64,000 nucleotides of DNA. Origin: an uncultured Halocynthiibacter sp. Lineage in GTDB: Bacteria; Pseudomonadota; Alphaproteobacteria; Rhodobacterales; Rhodobacteraceae. Of this stretch, positions 27,693-37,187 are shown one piece after another. The notes beneath the pieces are model-generated. The model was not told where the DNA came from and searched no databases. It saw only the letters and a list, made by a program, of their open reading frames with translations. Both the position numbers and the translations under genes were made by a program. The stretch spans positions 930,001 through 994,000 of the forward strand of contig CANNCD010000001.1 in the NCBI GenBank assembly GCA_947503035.1, written 5' to 3'. The first letter of the stretch is position 1. The number at the start of each line of letters is the position of its first letter.

Positions 27693-28067
27693 TCAGGTCA
27701 CGATCGCTAAAAACATTAAGGCCGCATAGACGACCAAAACCGCGTTGATCACAAAGACAATCCCCATCGTGCCGAGGCCCAAGATGGTAAACACCGCCTC
27801 GGTTTGACGCCTCCGCGTTGCGCGCCAAAATGCCCGTATCAGCAGGGTAAGCCATGCAACGTTGACCGCTGGCACCAGCACAAAGAGACAGGCAAGCGCG
27901 GTTGCTTGCCACATCGTGTCAAATCCCGGATAGGCGTACCATGCCCCCACATAGACCGGGACAATCCCAAACATCAAAAACCCAGCCGCGATTTCGACCG
28001 GTGCAAACCAGACGAAATACAAGCGGCCGGGTGATTTTTGGCCCAGTTGGACGTGGTGTATCATCAT
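27693..28067 (-). CDS. Small membrane protein, unknown
   Basis: This 124-residue protein has three predicted helices (APVEIAAGFLMFGIVPVYVGAW split around 28-47, ATALACLFVLVPAVNVAWLTLLI, TMGIVFVINAVLVVYAALMF) and a short basic loop RATRRRQTE. The start may be either of two adjacent ATGs; GGGGACCCCA precedes them. No family recognised. It lies 50 bases after the sarcosine oxidase gamma gene on the same strand but nothing ties it to that pathway. Confidence 0.65.
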   Translation of the reverse strand: MMIHHVQLGQKSPGRLYFVWFAPVEIAAGFLMFGIVPVYVGAWYAYPGFDTMWQATALACLFVLVPAVNVAWLTLLIRAFWRATRRRQTEAVFTILGLGTMGIVFVINAVLVVYAALMFLAIVT

Positions 28068-28117
28068 TGGGGTCCCCTTTGGGCAACAGGGTTGCAGCCC
28101 GTCAGGAAACCCTCAAG

Positions 28118-28684
28118 TCAGTGAAACCCAACCTCGCTGCCTTGGGCAACGGCTTTGGACAGGACATCGAACACGTATTGCGCCACGCTTCGAAAGGCGA
28201 CGATGGTGATCGTGTCGGGGGCCGACATCCAGAACGCGGCGGGCACTTGGGCAAGACGGCTGCGGCGGATGTCGTTGATGTCAAAGGCGTCCGTCGCGAA
28301 ATCCACGGGGGCCAGTTTCGCCGCCACATCGCGCGCGCCGTCCCCCGACAGGGTGAACACGCCGCGTGCGTCGGATACATTCACGACCAACACGTGCTGG
28401 CCCGATAGGCCTTCGGTCAGGGTCGCGACCATGGCGTCGGCGGCGTCATGGGGCAACATGATCAACAGTTCATCGGGTGACATCCACGCCACCGCATGGT
28501 CACCGGACGTGGTCACCCGCCGTTGTGCGGGCACGTCCGCACCGGTTGCGGATGTGATCACCTTGGCCAGTTTGGCGTCGGCCAAATCTCCGCGCAATGT
28601 GATCATGCCACACAATCCCATTTCGGTGACGGTTGCAAAACCAACATTCGATACGCCATTCAATGCGCTGACAGCACTATACAT
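28118..28684 (-). CDS. soxG: Sarcosine oxidase gamma subunit
   Basis: This 188-residue GcvT-like small subunit belongs to heterotetrameric sarcosine oxidase, which demethylates sarcosine to glycine with O2 and THF. The start at 28684 (MYSAVSALNGVSNVGF) overlaps the soxA stop by 8 bases; longer in-frame starts would run into soxA. Segments such as SPDELLIMLP and VNVSDARGVFTLSGDGARDV match the gamma family. It is last in the sox operon. Confidence 0.92.
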   Translation of the reverse strand: MYSAVSALNGVSNVGFATVTEMGLCGMITLRGDLADAKLAKVITSATGADVPAQRRVTTSGDHAVAWMSPDELLIMLPHDAADAMVATLTEGLSGQHVLVVNVSDARGVFTLSGDGARDVAAKLAPVDFATDAFDINDIRRSRLAQVPAAFWMSAPDTITIVAFRSVAQYVFDVLSKAVAQGSEVGFH

Positions 28685-31664
28685 TCTGCTTCTCCCCGTC
28701 TTTATCATACTGCACAACATCCACCACACGTGCGGCAATCACGCCGCCGTCGATGTCGCCAAATTCGACCACCTCGCCCATGCGATCCGGCCCGTTATGC
28801 AGCAACCCCATCGCGATCCCACGGCCAAGCGTGGGCGAATGATAGGTCGAGGTCACGCGCCCTTGGGTGTTGGTTTGCCCATTGGCGTTTTTGCCGGCCG
28901 CCAGTACAAGCGCGCCGTCAGGGATCACCGATCCGTCAAGGGTTTCAAACCCGACCAATTGCCAGCGATCAGTGTTCGCCATGAATGACCGTTCCTGTGC
29001 GCGCTTGCCGATAAAGTCGGTCTTTTTCTTGGAAATCGCCCAGTGCAGACCAAGGTCCTGTGGGATGATTGTGCCGTCGGTTTCATCGCCAATCATGATG
29101 AACCCCTTTTCGGCCCGCATGATGTGCAATGCCTCGGTGCCATAGGGCATCATGCCATGTTCGGCCCCTGCGGCCAGCAACGCATCCCAGAACGCGCGGC
29201 CCTGCGATGCAGGCACGGCGATTTCGTATGATAGTTCACCCGAGAACGAAATCCGAAAGGCGCGCGCGTCGAATTCGCCGATCTTGCCCTCGGCGAAGGC
29301 CATGAACGGCAGAGCCTCGGCGGAGACATCCATGCCACCAAGCGTTTCCAGAACCTTCCGCGCCTTGGGGCCGACAACCGCGATTTGCGCGTATTGTTCG
29401 GTCAGGTTGGCGGTGAAGACCTTCCAATCCCACCACTCGGTCTGGAGCCATTCCTCCATGTGGGCGTGAATGCGATCCGCGCCGCCGGATGTGGTGTGAC
29501 AGAGCCACGTGTCGTCATCCAAACGCGCCACAACGCCGTCATCGGACAGGAACCCGTTTTCCGAACACATCAACCCGTACCGACAACGCCCGATTTTAAG
29601 GGTGCTCATCATGTTGGTGTACATCATGTCCATGAATTTGCCCGCATCGGGGCCTTTGACGATGATCTTGCCCAACGTCGACGCATCCAACAGGCCGACA
29701 TTGGTGCGGGTGTTCAGAACCTCGCGGTGAACCGCCTGTTCGGTGGTTTCGCCCGCGCGCAGGAATGTGTACGGGCGGCGCCAGTATCCGACGGGTTCGA
29801 AATCGGCGCCATTGTCCACGTGCCAGCCATGGATCGGTGTACGGCGGAGCGGTTGGAACACGTCGCCCGCTGCCTCGCCCGCGATGGCCCCCATGGAAAT
29901 CGGGGTATAGGGCGGACGGAACGTCGTCGTGCCCACATCGGGGATGGATTTACCGAGCTTTTCGGCAAGGGTGGCAAGGCCATTGATATTCGACAGCTTG
30001 CCCTGATCGGTCGCCATGCCAAGGGTGGTATAGCGTTTGGTATGTTCGACGCTTTCGTAGCCCTCTTGGGCCGCTTGGCGAACGTCGGACACTTTGACGT
30101 CGTTTTGGAAATCAAGCCATGCCTTGGACTGCAATTTATAGGGCGCATTGGCGGGCATCATCCAACAGGGGTCGACGGGTTCTTCTGTTACCGTGTCACC
30201 CGCTACGGCCTTACCGCCCAGCGCACCGGCGGCGTCATGCAATACGTCGGCGGTGGTCAGGTGGCCATTGGCAGACCCGACGGCAATCACATTGGCCAAA
30301 CCATCGGCCCCCGTCGGGGCGCGGGTTGCATCGGGGCGGAACATCACGGCATCCTCGTCCCATGTCAGTTTCCCACCACAGTGCGACCACAGGTGAACAA
30401 CGGGGGACCAGCCGCCCGACATCGCCACACAGTCGCAGGGAATGGTGGCGGTCACATCACCGGTACCGGATTGATCACACACATGCACCGCCGACACACG
30501 TTTGCCCCCATCCACACCGGCAAGCCCCGAGCCAGCCAGAACCGTAAGGCCCAGCGCGCGGGCTTGGTTCGGTAAATCCCCTTGGGGGTTCAGACGGGTG
30601 TCGACAATGGCGGGGACCTTTTGTCCAGCGTTGTGCAGTGCAATGGCGGTGCGATAGGCATCATCGTTATTGGTAACAACAACCGTGCGCCCCCCAACAA
30701 CAACACCATAGTTCACCAGATAGTCCCGCACAGCACCGGCAAGCATAACCCCCGGCACGTCGTTCTGGGCAAAGGGGATGGGCCGTTCAATGGCACCCGT
30801 GGCGGTGATGATCCGCCCCGCACGAATACGCCAGAGCCGATGGCGAGGGCCTTTGGCCTCTGGGGCATGGTCACTGCATTGCTCATAGCCCAGCGCATAG
30901 CCGTGATCATAGATACCGCTTCCCTGTGTACGCGTACGGATCGTCACATTGGGCATATCATTCAGGGTGGCAACAGTGGCATTGATCCAGTCATCCGCCT
31001 CCATCCCATCGATAACAGCACCATCCACGACATGATCAACAGCGGCACGTCCCCCCATATGCGCAGTCTGTTCCAGTAGGATCACCTTATCCCCCGCCTT
31101 ACCAGCCGTAAGAGCCGCCATAAGACCGGCAATACCGCCCCCCACAATCAACACATCACAAAAGGCATAGAAATGCTCATAGGTGTCGGTGTCCCTCTCT
31201 ACTGGGGCCTTCCCCAGCCCAGCGCTTTGGCGGATCACAGGTTCGAACAGATGTTTCCATGCGAACCGCGGATTGATGAAGGTCTTGTAATAGAACCCCG
31301 CCCCAAGGAATTTCGACAGTTTATCGTTTACCGCCCCTATGTCATGGTCAAGACTGGGCCAGTGGTTTTGGCTATGAACCATCATCCCATTGTAGAGCGC
31401 AGTGGTGGTCGCCCGTTGGTTGGGTTCAAACGCCCCCCCCTTACCGGTGCCCATCAATGCGTTGGGTTCTTCCCCCCCGCTGGCAACAACACCACGGGGT
31501 CTGTGATATTTGAATGACCGCCCCATAAGCATCTGGTCATTGGCCAACAGCGCACTGGCAAGCGTGTCCCCCTCTACCCCATGCATATCTGTCCCGTTAA
31601 AGGTAAACCGCGTCTTGGTCCCCCGATTGATCAGGCGTCCACCGGTCTCTAGGCGCATGCTCAT
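28677..31664 (-). CDS. soxA: Sarcosine oxidase alpha subunit
   Basis: This 995-residue subunit has an N-terminal ferredoxin-like segment (about 10-90, ending FKYHRPRGVV), an NAD-binding flavoprotein domain with VLIVGGGIAGLMAAL, and a C-terminal aminomethyltransferase (GcvT-like) domain from about 580 that passes the one-carbon unit to THF. The start at 31664 has GGGGGA seven bases upstream and forms an ATGA overlap with soxD. Length is typical (about 1000). Substrate is sarcosine by family; dimethylglycine-type relatives are less likely because all four subunits are present. Confidence 0.96.
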   Translation of the reverse strand: MSMRLETGGRLINRGTKTRFTFNGTDMHGVEGDTLASALLANDQMLMGRSFKYHRPRGVVASGGEEPNALMGTGKGGAFEPNQRATTTALYNGMMVHSQNHWPSLDHDIGAVNDKLSKFLGAGFYYKTFINPRFAWKHLFEPVIRQSAGLGKAPVERDTDTYEHFYAFCDVLIVGGGIAGLMAALTAGKAGDKVILLEQTAHMGGRAAVDHVVDGAVIDGMEADDWINATVATLNDMPNVTIRTRTQGSGIYDHGYALGYEQCSDHAPEAKGPRHRLWRIRAGRIITATGAIERPIPFAQNDVPGVMLAGAVRDYLVNYGVVVGGRTVVVTNNDDAYRTAIALHNAGQKVPAIVDTRLNPQGDLPNQARALGLTVLAGSGLAGVDGGKRVSAVHVCDQSGTGDVTATIPCDCVAMSGGWSPVVHLWSHCGGKLTWDEDAVMFRPDATRAPTGADGLANVIAVGSANGHLTTADVLHDAAGALGGKAVAGDTVTEEPVDPCWMMPANAPYKLQSKAWLDFQNDVKVSDVRQAAQEGYESVEHTKRYTTLGMATDQGKLSNINGLATLAEKLGKSIPDVGTTTFRPPYTPISMGAIAGEAAGDVFQPLRRTPIHGWHVDNGADFEPVGYWRRPYTFLRAGETTEQAVHREVLNTRTNVGLLDASTLGKIIVKGPDAGKFMDMMYTNMMSTLKIGRCRYGLMCSENGFLSDDGVVARLDDDTWLCHTTSGGADRIHAHMEEWLQTEWWDWKVFTANLTEQYAQIAVVGPKARKVLETLGGMDVSAEALPFMAFAEGKIGEFDARAFRISFSGELSYEIAVPASQGRAFWDALLAAGAEHGMMPYGTEALHIMRAEKGFIMIGDETDGTIIPQDLGLHWAISKKKTDFIGKRAQERSFMANTDRWQLVGFETLDGSVIPDGALVLAAGKNANGQTNTQGRVTSTYHSPTLGRGIAMGLLHNGPDRMGEVVEFGDIDGGVIAARVVDVVQYDKDGEKQNV

Positions 31665-32014
31665 ACCGCGTCCCCCTTCCCTGTGCCCATCCAGTCGGAC
31701 AATGCCCAATCGGGACGACGGGCCTTAATGCTGTCTATGATCTCTTGGGGCGGCTCGGATGTCTGGGCGCTATAGGTGCCGAACACCTCTAACGTCATGG
31801 TGCAACGCGCAGCATGAAACCACTTCCCACAGCCATTGGCATGACGCCACCGTTCAAAATGCACCCCACGTGGGTTTTTGCGCATGAACAGATAGGCTTC
31901 AAACGCCGCGTCATCATCCCCCACAGTGGCCAGCGTCAAATGCGCCTCGCCCCCTGCGGTCAGTTCGGTTTCGTCGGCTGATACCCCGCAATACGGGCAA
32001 TTTAGGATGAGCAT
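31661..32014 (-). CDS. soxD: Sarcosine oxidase delta subunit
   Basis: This is the 117-residue zinc-binding delta subunit. It begins MLILNCPYCGVS with the CPYC metal motif, and has HFERWRHANGCGKWFHAARC, where further Cys/His ligands sit. Delta subunits run about 90-100 residues, so this is slightly long at the C-terminus. It overlaps soxA by four bases and is overlapped by 13 bases at its own start by an unknown membrane-protein gene. Confidence 0.95.
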   Translation of the reverse strand: MLILNCPYCGVSADETELTAGGEAHLTLATVGDDDAAFEAYLFMRKNPRGVHFERWRHANGCGKWFHAARCTMTLEVFGTYSAQTSEPPQEIIDSIKARRPDWALSDWMGTGKGDAV

Positions 32015-32466
32015 GATAGGGCTCCGCAGTGAATAAAGTTAATAATCCAGTCGCCAAAGCCCCATTGAAGGGTCGACGCGAATAAAACGGTCTTTTCGAC
32101 AAGGCTGTTTTGGGATTTGGCACGGACAACATCATCATTGTGACAACGGGCAATGTCGCGCACATCATCAAGGATGGATGCGACATCCTCTTGCGAATAT
32201 CGAAGCTCGACCCCGCGGGCCTTGGCAATCGCCTGTTGATTGGACATCGCGGCGTCTTCGACAAAATCCAACCGTTCCAAAATAATTTCGGGCACGATGT
32301 TCTGATCGGCATCGGACAAAAAGAACAAAACGCACAGGGCCACGCCAAATGATCCAAGCCGCGCAAACAGGTCCTCGGCCCCTATGGCACCCGCCGCCAC
32401 GGACACCACAGCCCAAGAAGCAAAGCCAATCGTAAACAGGCGACGTTTTATGAGTGGGGCTAGCAT
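32002..32466 (-). CDS. Unknown membrane protein inside the sox operon
   Basis: This 154-residue protein has two N-terminal helices (about 12-28 and 38-50), a soluble middle (DADQNIVPEIILERLDFVED; VASILDDVRDIARCHNDD) and a third hydrophobic stretch near the end. AAGGGA precedes the ATG at good spacing, and the gene overlaps the soxD start by 13 bases, so it is probably expressed with the operon. I recognise no family. soxB and soxD are normally adjacent, so this is an insertion in the standard order. Confidence 0.65.
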   Translation of the reverse strand: MLAPLIKRRLFTIGFASWAVVSVAAGAIGAEDLFARLGSFGVALCVLFFLSDADQNIVPEIILERLDFVEDAAMSNQQAIAKARGVELRYSQEDVASILDDVRDIARCHNDDVVRAKSQNSLVEKTVLFASTLQWGFGDWIINFIHCGALSCSS

Positions 32467-32539
32467 GCTGATCCCTTTGTTCTATAGCGGCACGACTGTA
32501 CCACAGGATCGGATGTACCGCGTTGGGCAAATCGTTCCA

Positions 32540-33787
32540 TCAATGCGCCACCCCCGCCGCTACGCTTTCGTCGATGAAGCGGCCCTCTTTGAAACGTTCC
32601 AATCCGAACGCCTCGGTCAATGGGGCCGGCTCGCCCGTCGCGATCAGTTCTGCCATGGCGTAACCAGACCCCGGTGTCGCCTTAAAGCCCCCCGTGCCCC
32701 AGCCGCAGTTGATAAAACAGTTGCCAAGCGGTGTTTTCGACAGGATCGGGGAACGATCGCCCGTCATGTCGACGATCCCCCCCCATTGGCGCAGCATCTT
32801 TAGGCGGCTCAGCATGGGGAATGTTTCGATCAGGGCGCGCACGGTTTCCTCGATGTGGTGGAATGATCCGCGCTGGGTGTAATTGTTGAACCCGTCGGTG
32901 CCGCCGCCGATGACCATCTCGCCCTTATCGGATTGGGACAGGTAACCGTGTACCGTATTGGCCATCACCACGATATCCATACAGGGTTTGATCGGCTCGG
33001 ACACAAGCGCCTGAAGCGCGAGGCTCTCAATCGGCAGACGGAAGCCCGCCATATCGGCAAGTGCGCCGGAATGGCCCGCCACAACGATGCCCATCTTATC
33101 ACAGGCAATATCGCCCTTGGTGGTGCGTACACCGGTCACGACGCCATTCGCACGATCCACGCCTGTAACCTCACAGTTCTGGATCACGTCCATCCCCATA
33201 TCGGAACAGGCCCGCGCAAAGCCCCAAGCCACAGCGTCATGGCGCGCCGTCCCCCCGCGCGCCTGCCATTGACCGCCCAGCACGGGATAGCGCGGCCCGT
33301 TGATGTTCATGATGGGGCACAATTCTTTGACCCGCTCGGGGCCGATGAAATCTGTTTCGACCCCCTGAAGCTTGTTCGCCATGACGGTGCGCTTGTATCC
33401 ACGGACCTCGGCCTCGGTCTGGGCCAACATCAACACGCCGCGCGGGCTGAACATGACGTTCATGTTCAAATCTTGGGATAGGGTCTCAAACAGATCGCGG
33501 GATTTCTCGAACAAGGCCGCAGATGGGTCCTGAAGGTAGTTCGAGCGGATGATTGTCGTGTTGCGACCCGTATTGCCGCCCCCGATCCACCCCTTTTCAA
33601 GGATCGCAACATTGGTGATCCCGAAATTCTTGCCCAGATAATACGCCGTGGCCAATCCGTGGCCCCCGCCCCCCACGATGACAACGTCGTAGCGGGACTT
33701 GGGTTGGGCGTTGCGCCACGCGCGTTTCCAACCTGTGTTGTTCTGAAAGGCCTGTCGGGCGATGGCAAAGGCGGAATATTTGGACAT
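32540..33787 (-). CDS. soxB: Sarcosine oxidase beta subunit
   Basis: This 415-residue FAD/FMN-binding catalytic subunit has the dinucleotide motif VVIVGGGGHGLATAYYL near residue 37, the KGWIGGGNTGRNTTIIRSNYL region around the covalent flavin histidine, and a C-terminal CGWGTGGFKATPGSG motif. It is the first gene of the operon; the promoter should lie in 33788-33994, shared with divergent ccmI. Together with soxD, soxA and soxG it forms the complete enzyme. Confidence 0.96.
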   Translation of the reverse strand: MSKYSAFAIARQAFQNNTGWKRAWRNAQPKSRYDVVIVGGGGHGLATAYYLGKNFGITNVAILEKGWIGGGNTGRNTTIIRSNYLQDPSAALFEKSRDLFETLSQDLNMNVMFSPRGVLMLAQTEAEVRGYKRTVMANKLQGVETDFIGPERVKELCPIMNINGPRYPVLGGQWQARGGTARHDAVAWGFARACSDMGMDVIQNCEVTGVDRANGVVTGVRTTKGDIACDKMGIVVAGHSGALADMAGFRLPIESLALQALVSEPIKPCMDIVVMANTVHGYLSQSDKGEMVIGGGTDGFNNYTQRGSFHHIEETVRALIETFPMLSRLKMLRQWGGIVDMTGDRSPILSKTPLGNCFINCGWGTGGFKATPGSGYAMAELIATGEPAPLTEAFGLERFKEGRFIDESVAAGVAH

Positions 33788-33994
33788 GGGGACTCATCTT
33801 CGAATTCGGGTGCCGGTCCCATCAGTTTTCTGTGATATCGCGCCGCTGGCAATGGTCATTCGCGGCGTTCGCATGCAAGTTTCCGACATATCCCCCGATA
33901 CGCGTCATTTTCACGCGCGGCTTGGGGCGTGACGGGGGCTTTTGTGTGGCTTCGTTTCGCGCTACACGGGGGGATACGCCCAAAGGAGCCCGCA

Positions 33995-35197
33995 ATGTTA
34001 TTCTGGATACTCGCTGCTGTGATCACGCTTGCCTCTGTTGGCTGGATCTTGGTCGCCATCCCGCGCGGCTCCGACGCACAGGCGCCGGAAACGGACATCG
34101 CCGTCTACCGCGCCCAGCTGGCCGATGTGGACCGCGACATTGAACGCGGCGTGATGTCCAAGGACGAGGCCGAGGCCAGCCGGATCGAAATATCCCGCCG
34201 TATCCTTGCCGCGGATAAGGCCGCACAGGCCCGCCGCGATGAAACCCGTGGGCCGCAAACCATGATTTTGGGTGCGGTTGTGGCCGTGGTGTTGGTTGTC
34301 GGGGCCGGTGTGATGTATCTGAACACGGGCGCAATTGGATACCCTGACATTCCCCATGCCGCACGGATTGCCGCCGCCGATGATGCGCGCGCCAACCGCC
34401 CCGACCAGATCACAATGGAGGCCTCCGCCAACCTGACGCCGCCCACCGCGACCGCGGAACATATCAACCTTGTCAATCAGTTACGCGACGCGGTTGCCGT
34501 CAACCCGACGGACACGCGCGGGCTTGAATTGCTGGTGCGTCATGAACGCGCCCTTGGGAATTACCGCGCCGCCTATCTGGCCAAGGACCGATTGAACGCC
34601 ATTCTTGGGGATGCGATCACCGGCGATGACCACGTCGAGGTCGCCGACCTGATGATCCTTGCCGCCAATGGCACTGTTTCGCCTGAGGCCGAAGCCGCAT
34701 TGCTTCGTGGGCTTGAGATCGATCCGCAAAACGGCACCGCGATCTATTACTCGGGCCTGTTGTTCGCCCAGATCGGCCGCCCCGACATGGCCTTTCGCGC
34801 ATGGGACAACCTTGAAAAGAACAGCCCCGCCGACGCCCCATGGTTGCCACCCATTCGCGCACAAATCCGGAGGGTCGCCGATATGGCGGGCGAAACCTAT
34901 ACCCCACCCGCAGGCACCCGTGGCCCATCGTCGGATGATATCGCCAATGCCGCGGACCTGAGCGACGAAGACCGCGCCGCGATGATCGAGGGCATGGTCA
35001 ACACCCTCTCGAACCGCATCGCAACCGAGGGCGGCACCCCCACCGAATGGGCGCAATTGATCACCGCCCATTCCGTGCGAAACGATATGGCCAGCGCCAT
35101 CGAAACGTGGCAAAACGCCAAAACCGTCTTTTCGGACGCCCCCAACGCATTGGCCATCATCAAAGATGCCGCCGTAAACGCAGGACTGACACCATGA
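33995..35197 (+). CDS. ccmI: Cytochrome c maturation protein CcmI
   Basis: This 400-residue protein chaperones apocytochrome c to the heme ligation complex. It has a first helix ([21 protein letters not shown]), a leucine-zipper-like cytoplasmic loop ([18 protein letters not shown]), a second helix ([21 protein letters not shown]) and a periplasmic TPR domain. AAAGGAG upstream fixes the start at 33995 rather than an ATG 22 codons earlier. It is about 31 kb from the other ccm genes, as in other rhodobacters where ccmI is separate. It ends in an ATGA overlap with ruvX. Confidence 0.93.
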   Translation: MLFWILAAVITLASVGWILVAIPRGSDAQAPETDIAVYRAQLADVDRDIERGVMSKDEAEASRIEISRRILAADKAAQARRDETRGPQTMILGAVVAVVLVVGAGVMYLNTGAIGYPDIPHAARIAAADDARANRPDQITMEASANLTPPTATAEHINLVNQLRDAVAVNPTDTRGLELLVRHERALGNYRAAYLAKDRLNAILGDAITGDDHVEVADLMILAANGTVSPEAEAALLRGLEIDPQNGTAIYYSGLLFAQIGRPDMAFRAWDNLEKNSPADAPWLPPIRAQIRRVADMAGETYTPPAGTRGPSSDDIANAADLSDEDRAAMIEGMVNTLSNRIATEGGTPTEWAQLITAHSVRNDMASAIETWQNAKTVFSDAPNALAIIKDAAVNAGLTP

Positions 35198-35664
35198 TCT
35201 ATGAAACCATCGAAGAGTTCGCGGAAACCCTGCGCCCGATGACGCCGCTTGCGGGGCTTGATCTGGGGACGAAAACCATTGGCGTTGCGGTGTCCGACCG
35301 TCTGCGCAATTCCGCGACGCCGCTTGAAACGGTGAAACGGACGAAGTTCACCAATGACGCCAACCGGTTGCTTGCCATTGCGAAGGAACGGGAACTGGGC
35401 GGGTTTATCCTTGGACTACCGCGCAATATGGACGGGACCGAGGGCGCGCGATGTCAATCGACCCGCGCCTTTGCCCGTAATCTGGAACGTCTCACCGACC
35501 TGCCCATCGGGTTCTGGGACGAACGTCTGTCCACCGTCGCCGCCGAACGTGTGCTGATCGAGGCCGACACAAGCCGCGCCAAACGCGCCGAGGTCATCGA
35601 CCACGTGGCGGCGGGCTATATTCTTCAGGGGGTCTTGGACCGCCTTGGGCATTTGGGGGTCTGA
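35194..35664 (+). CDS. ruvX: Putative Holliday-junction resolvase / pre-16S rRNA nuclease YqgF
   Basis: This 156-residue RNase H-fold protein acts in 16S rRNA 5' end processing and is also named RuvX. Motifs are [15 protein letters not shown] (catalytic Asp), [27 protein letters not shown] (catalytic Glu) and [11 protein letters not shown] (final Asp). The start at 35194 overlaps the ccmI stop as ATGA and matches the family length. It overlaps the next gene by one base (TGATG). Confidence 0.95.
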   Translation: MIYETIEEFAETLRPMTPLAGLDLGTKTIGVAVSDRLRNSATPLETVKRTKFTNDANRLLAIAKERELGGFILGLPRNMDGTEGARCQSTRAFARNLERLTDLPIGFWDERLSTVAAERVLIEADTSRAKRAEVIDHVAAGYILQGVLDRLGHLGV

Positions 35665-35909
35665 TGCGCAACGACGAGACCGACAAAATCTGGAAACGCG
35701 ACGCGGTGAAATCACCCTGTGTGAACATCTGTGTGATCGAACCAAAGTCCGGCCTTTGCACCGGTTGCCTGCGCAGCCTCGATGAAATCGGGGCGTGGGG
35801 CATGATGGACAATGACGCCCGCGCCGAGGTGATGGACGCCCTGCCCGCGCGCAAATCCCTGCTGACCAAACGTCGTGGTGGCCGCAAAGGGCGTCTTAAC
35901 CGGTCGTAA
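35664..35909 (+). CDS. DUF1289 small Cys-rich protein
   Basis: This 81-residue protein has the DUF1289 signature: SPCVNICVIEPKSGLCTGCLRS followed by IGAWGMM and a basic tail. Four cysteines (in CVNIC and CTGC) are placed to bind a metal or iron-sulfur cluster. Function is unknown. It is translationally joined to ruvX (TGATG) and its last 14 bases overlap the convergent dusA gene. Confidence 0.88.
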   Translation: MRNDETDKIWKRDAVKSPCVNICVIEPKSGLCTGCLRSLDEIGAWGMMDNDARAEVMDALPARKSLLTKRRGGRKGRLNRS

Positions 35910-36915
35910 CCGGCGCCAATGCCTCACGTAGCAACGGCAGACCCGCGTCGGCTTTGCCTGTGCCTTCGGACAGAATACGGCGCCATGCCCGTGCACCGGG
36001 GCGTCCCGCAAACAGACCCAACATATGGCGCGTCACCTGATGCATCCGTCCGCCAGTGGCCATGTGATCGGCGATATAGGGCATCATTTCCTCGACGATA
36101 TCCTCGGCCCGTTTGACCACACCGCCACCGTAAATCCGCGCATCCGCATCCAGCAAAATATCCGACGGCGTGTGATAGGCCGCGCGCCCGATCATCACCC
36201 CATCAAGACCCGCGTCCAAGAATTCGGTGGCCTGATCCAAGGTCGTGATGCCGCCGTTGATGGAAATATGAAGCTCCGGATAGGCGCGTTTCATCGCCAA
36301 AACCAGATCATAATCAAGCGGCGGAATGTCGCGATTTTCCTTTGGGGACAATCCCTTAAGCCACGCTTTTCGTGCGTGGATTTGCAAACGTTTCACACCC
36401 GCGTCGCGCATCTTTTCGATGAACGCAGGGAGGACCGCGTGCGGGTCCTGATCATCAACACCAATACGACATTTGACGGTCACCTCGGTATCACCCGCCG
36501 CCGCGATCATCTGGGACACACAGTCCGCAACCAGATCGGGCTTGGTCATCAAAATCGCGCCAAACATTCCCGATTGCACACGGTCCGAGGGGCAGCCCAC
36601 ATTCAGGTTCACCTCATGATAGCCGCGATCCACACAGATTTTCGTCGCCTCGGCCAGCTCGGTCGCGTCTGATCCGCCCAATTGCACCGCAACCGGATGT
36701 TCCTCGGGCGAGTAATCCAAAAGCTGCACCGCCCCACCCCGCACAAGCGCGGGCGCCGTCACCATTTCTGTATACAAAAGCGTGTGCTTGGACATCAAAC
36801 GATGCAAATACCGACAATGCCGATCCGTCCAATCCATCATCGGCGCAACGGAGAGGCGGGCGGCCCCTTGAACACGGGAAAGACCTGATTTCTTTGGTTT
36901 TTCACAATCAACCAT
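35896..36915 (-). CDS. dusA: tRNA-dihydrouridine synthase A (5' end rebuilt by mobile element)
   Basis: DusA is an FMN enzyme that reduces uridines 20/20a in the tRNA D-loop. The 339-residue TIM-barrel protein has SVAPMMDWTDRHCRYLHR, the NLNVGCPSDRVQSG loop with the catalytic Cys, and GVMIGRAAYHTP. The first ~19 codons (MVDCEKPKKSGLSRVQG) come from the integrated element: the 29-bp att copy lies at codons ~19-28, and the original-type start fragment is stranded at 54741-54809. The protein appears intact, so integration rebuilt rather than broke the gene. Confidence 0.95.
   Translation of the reverse strand: MVDCEKPKKSGLSRVQGAARLSVAPMMDWTDRHCRYLHRLMSKHTLLYTEMVTAPALVRGGAVQLLDYSPEEHPVAVQLGGSDATELAEATKICVDRGYHEVNLNVGCPSDRVQSGMFGAILMTKPDLVADCVSQMIAAAGDTEVTVKCRIGVDDQDPHAVLPAFIEKMRDAGVKRLQIHARKAWLKGLSPKENRDIPPLDYDLVLAMKRAYPELHISINGGITTLDQATEFLDAGLDGVMIGRAAYHTPSDILLDADARIYGGGVVKRAEDIVEEMMPYIADHMATGGRMHQVTRHMLGLFAGRPGARAWRRILSEGTGKADAGLPLLREALAPVTTG
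36832..36860. repeat. Left attachment site (29-bp direct repeat in dusA)
   Basis: Identical to 54741-54769. It starts atccatcatcggcg and codes (minus strand) for the conserved SVAPMMD segment of DusA. Known dusA-specific integrases use this part of the gene as their target. Confidence 0.9.
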
Positions 36916-36965
36916 TTTTCATATTTTCCCCGTTTCGGCCCCGTTTTGCCCCATTTTTGAATGAG

Positions 36966-37003
36966 GTGCTACGGGATGTAGCATTTTCTCAGTCATGTAG
37001 CAC
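36966..37003. promoter_or_regulatory. Left arm-type box cluster near integrase 1
   Basis: Three copies of a TGTAGCA(C) box sit between dusA and the integrase: an inverted GTGCTAC at 36966-36972, ATGTAGCA at 36976-36983 and ATGTAGCA at 36995-37002. The same box recurs inverted near the right end at 54663 and 54675. They are probably arm sites for the integrase, or an operator in its promoter. The rest of 36916-37187 shows no gene. Confidence 0.5.
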
Positions 37004-37187
37004 TATTCACAAACCAAGTTCCACCACTCGCTATCAGAGTGACATCGGCACCTCAACAGCGTGCTTCCTTCGACCCTATTTCCCTCAATCTCCTCCGATT
37101 TTTCAAAAAAAATCAAAATTCTATTTCCGCAAATTTCAAACGAACCGATGTCCAGAAAACCACAGCAAAACTTATACGGGAAACACC

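Noticed and set aside
29385-30575. 396-codon plus-strand frame opposite soxA
   Set aside because: Antisense shadow of a conserved sarcosine oxidase alpha gene.
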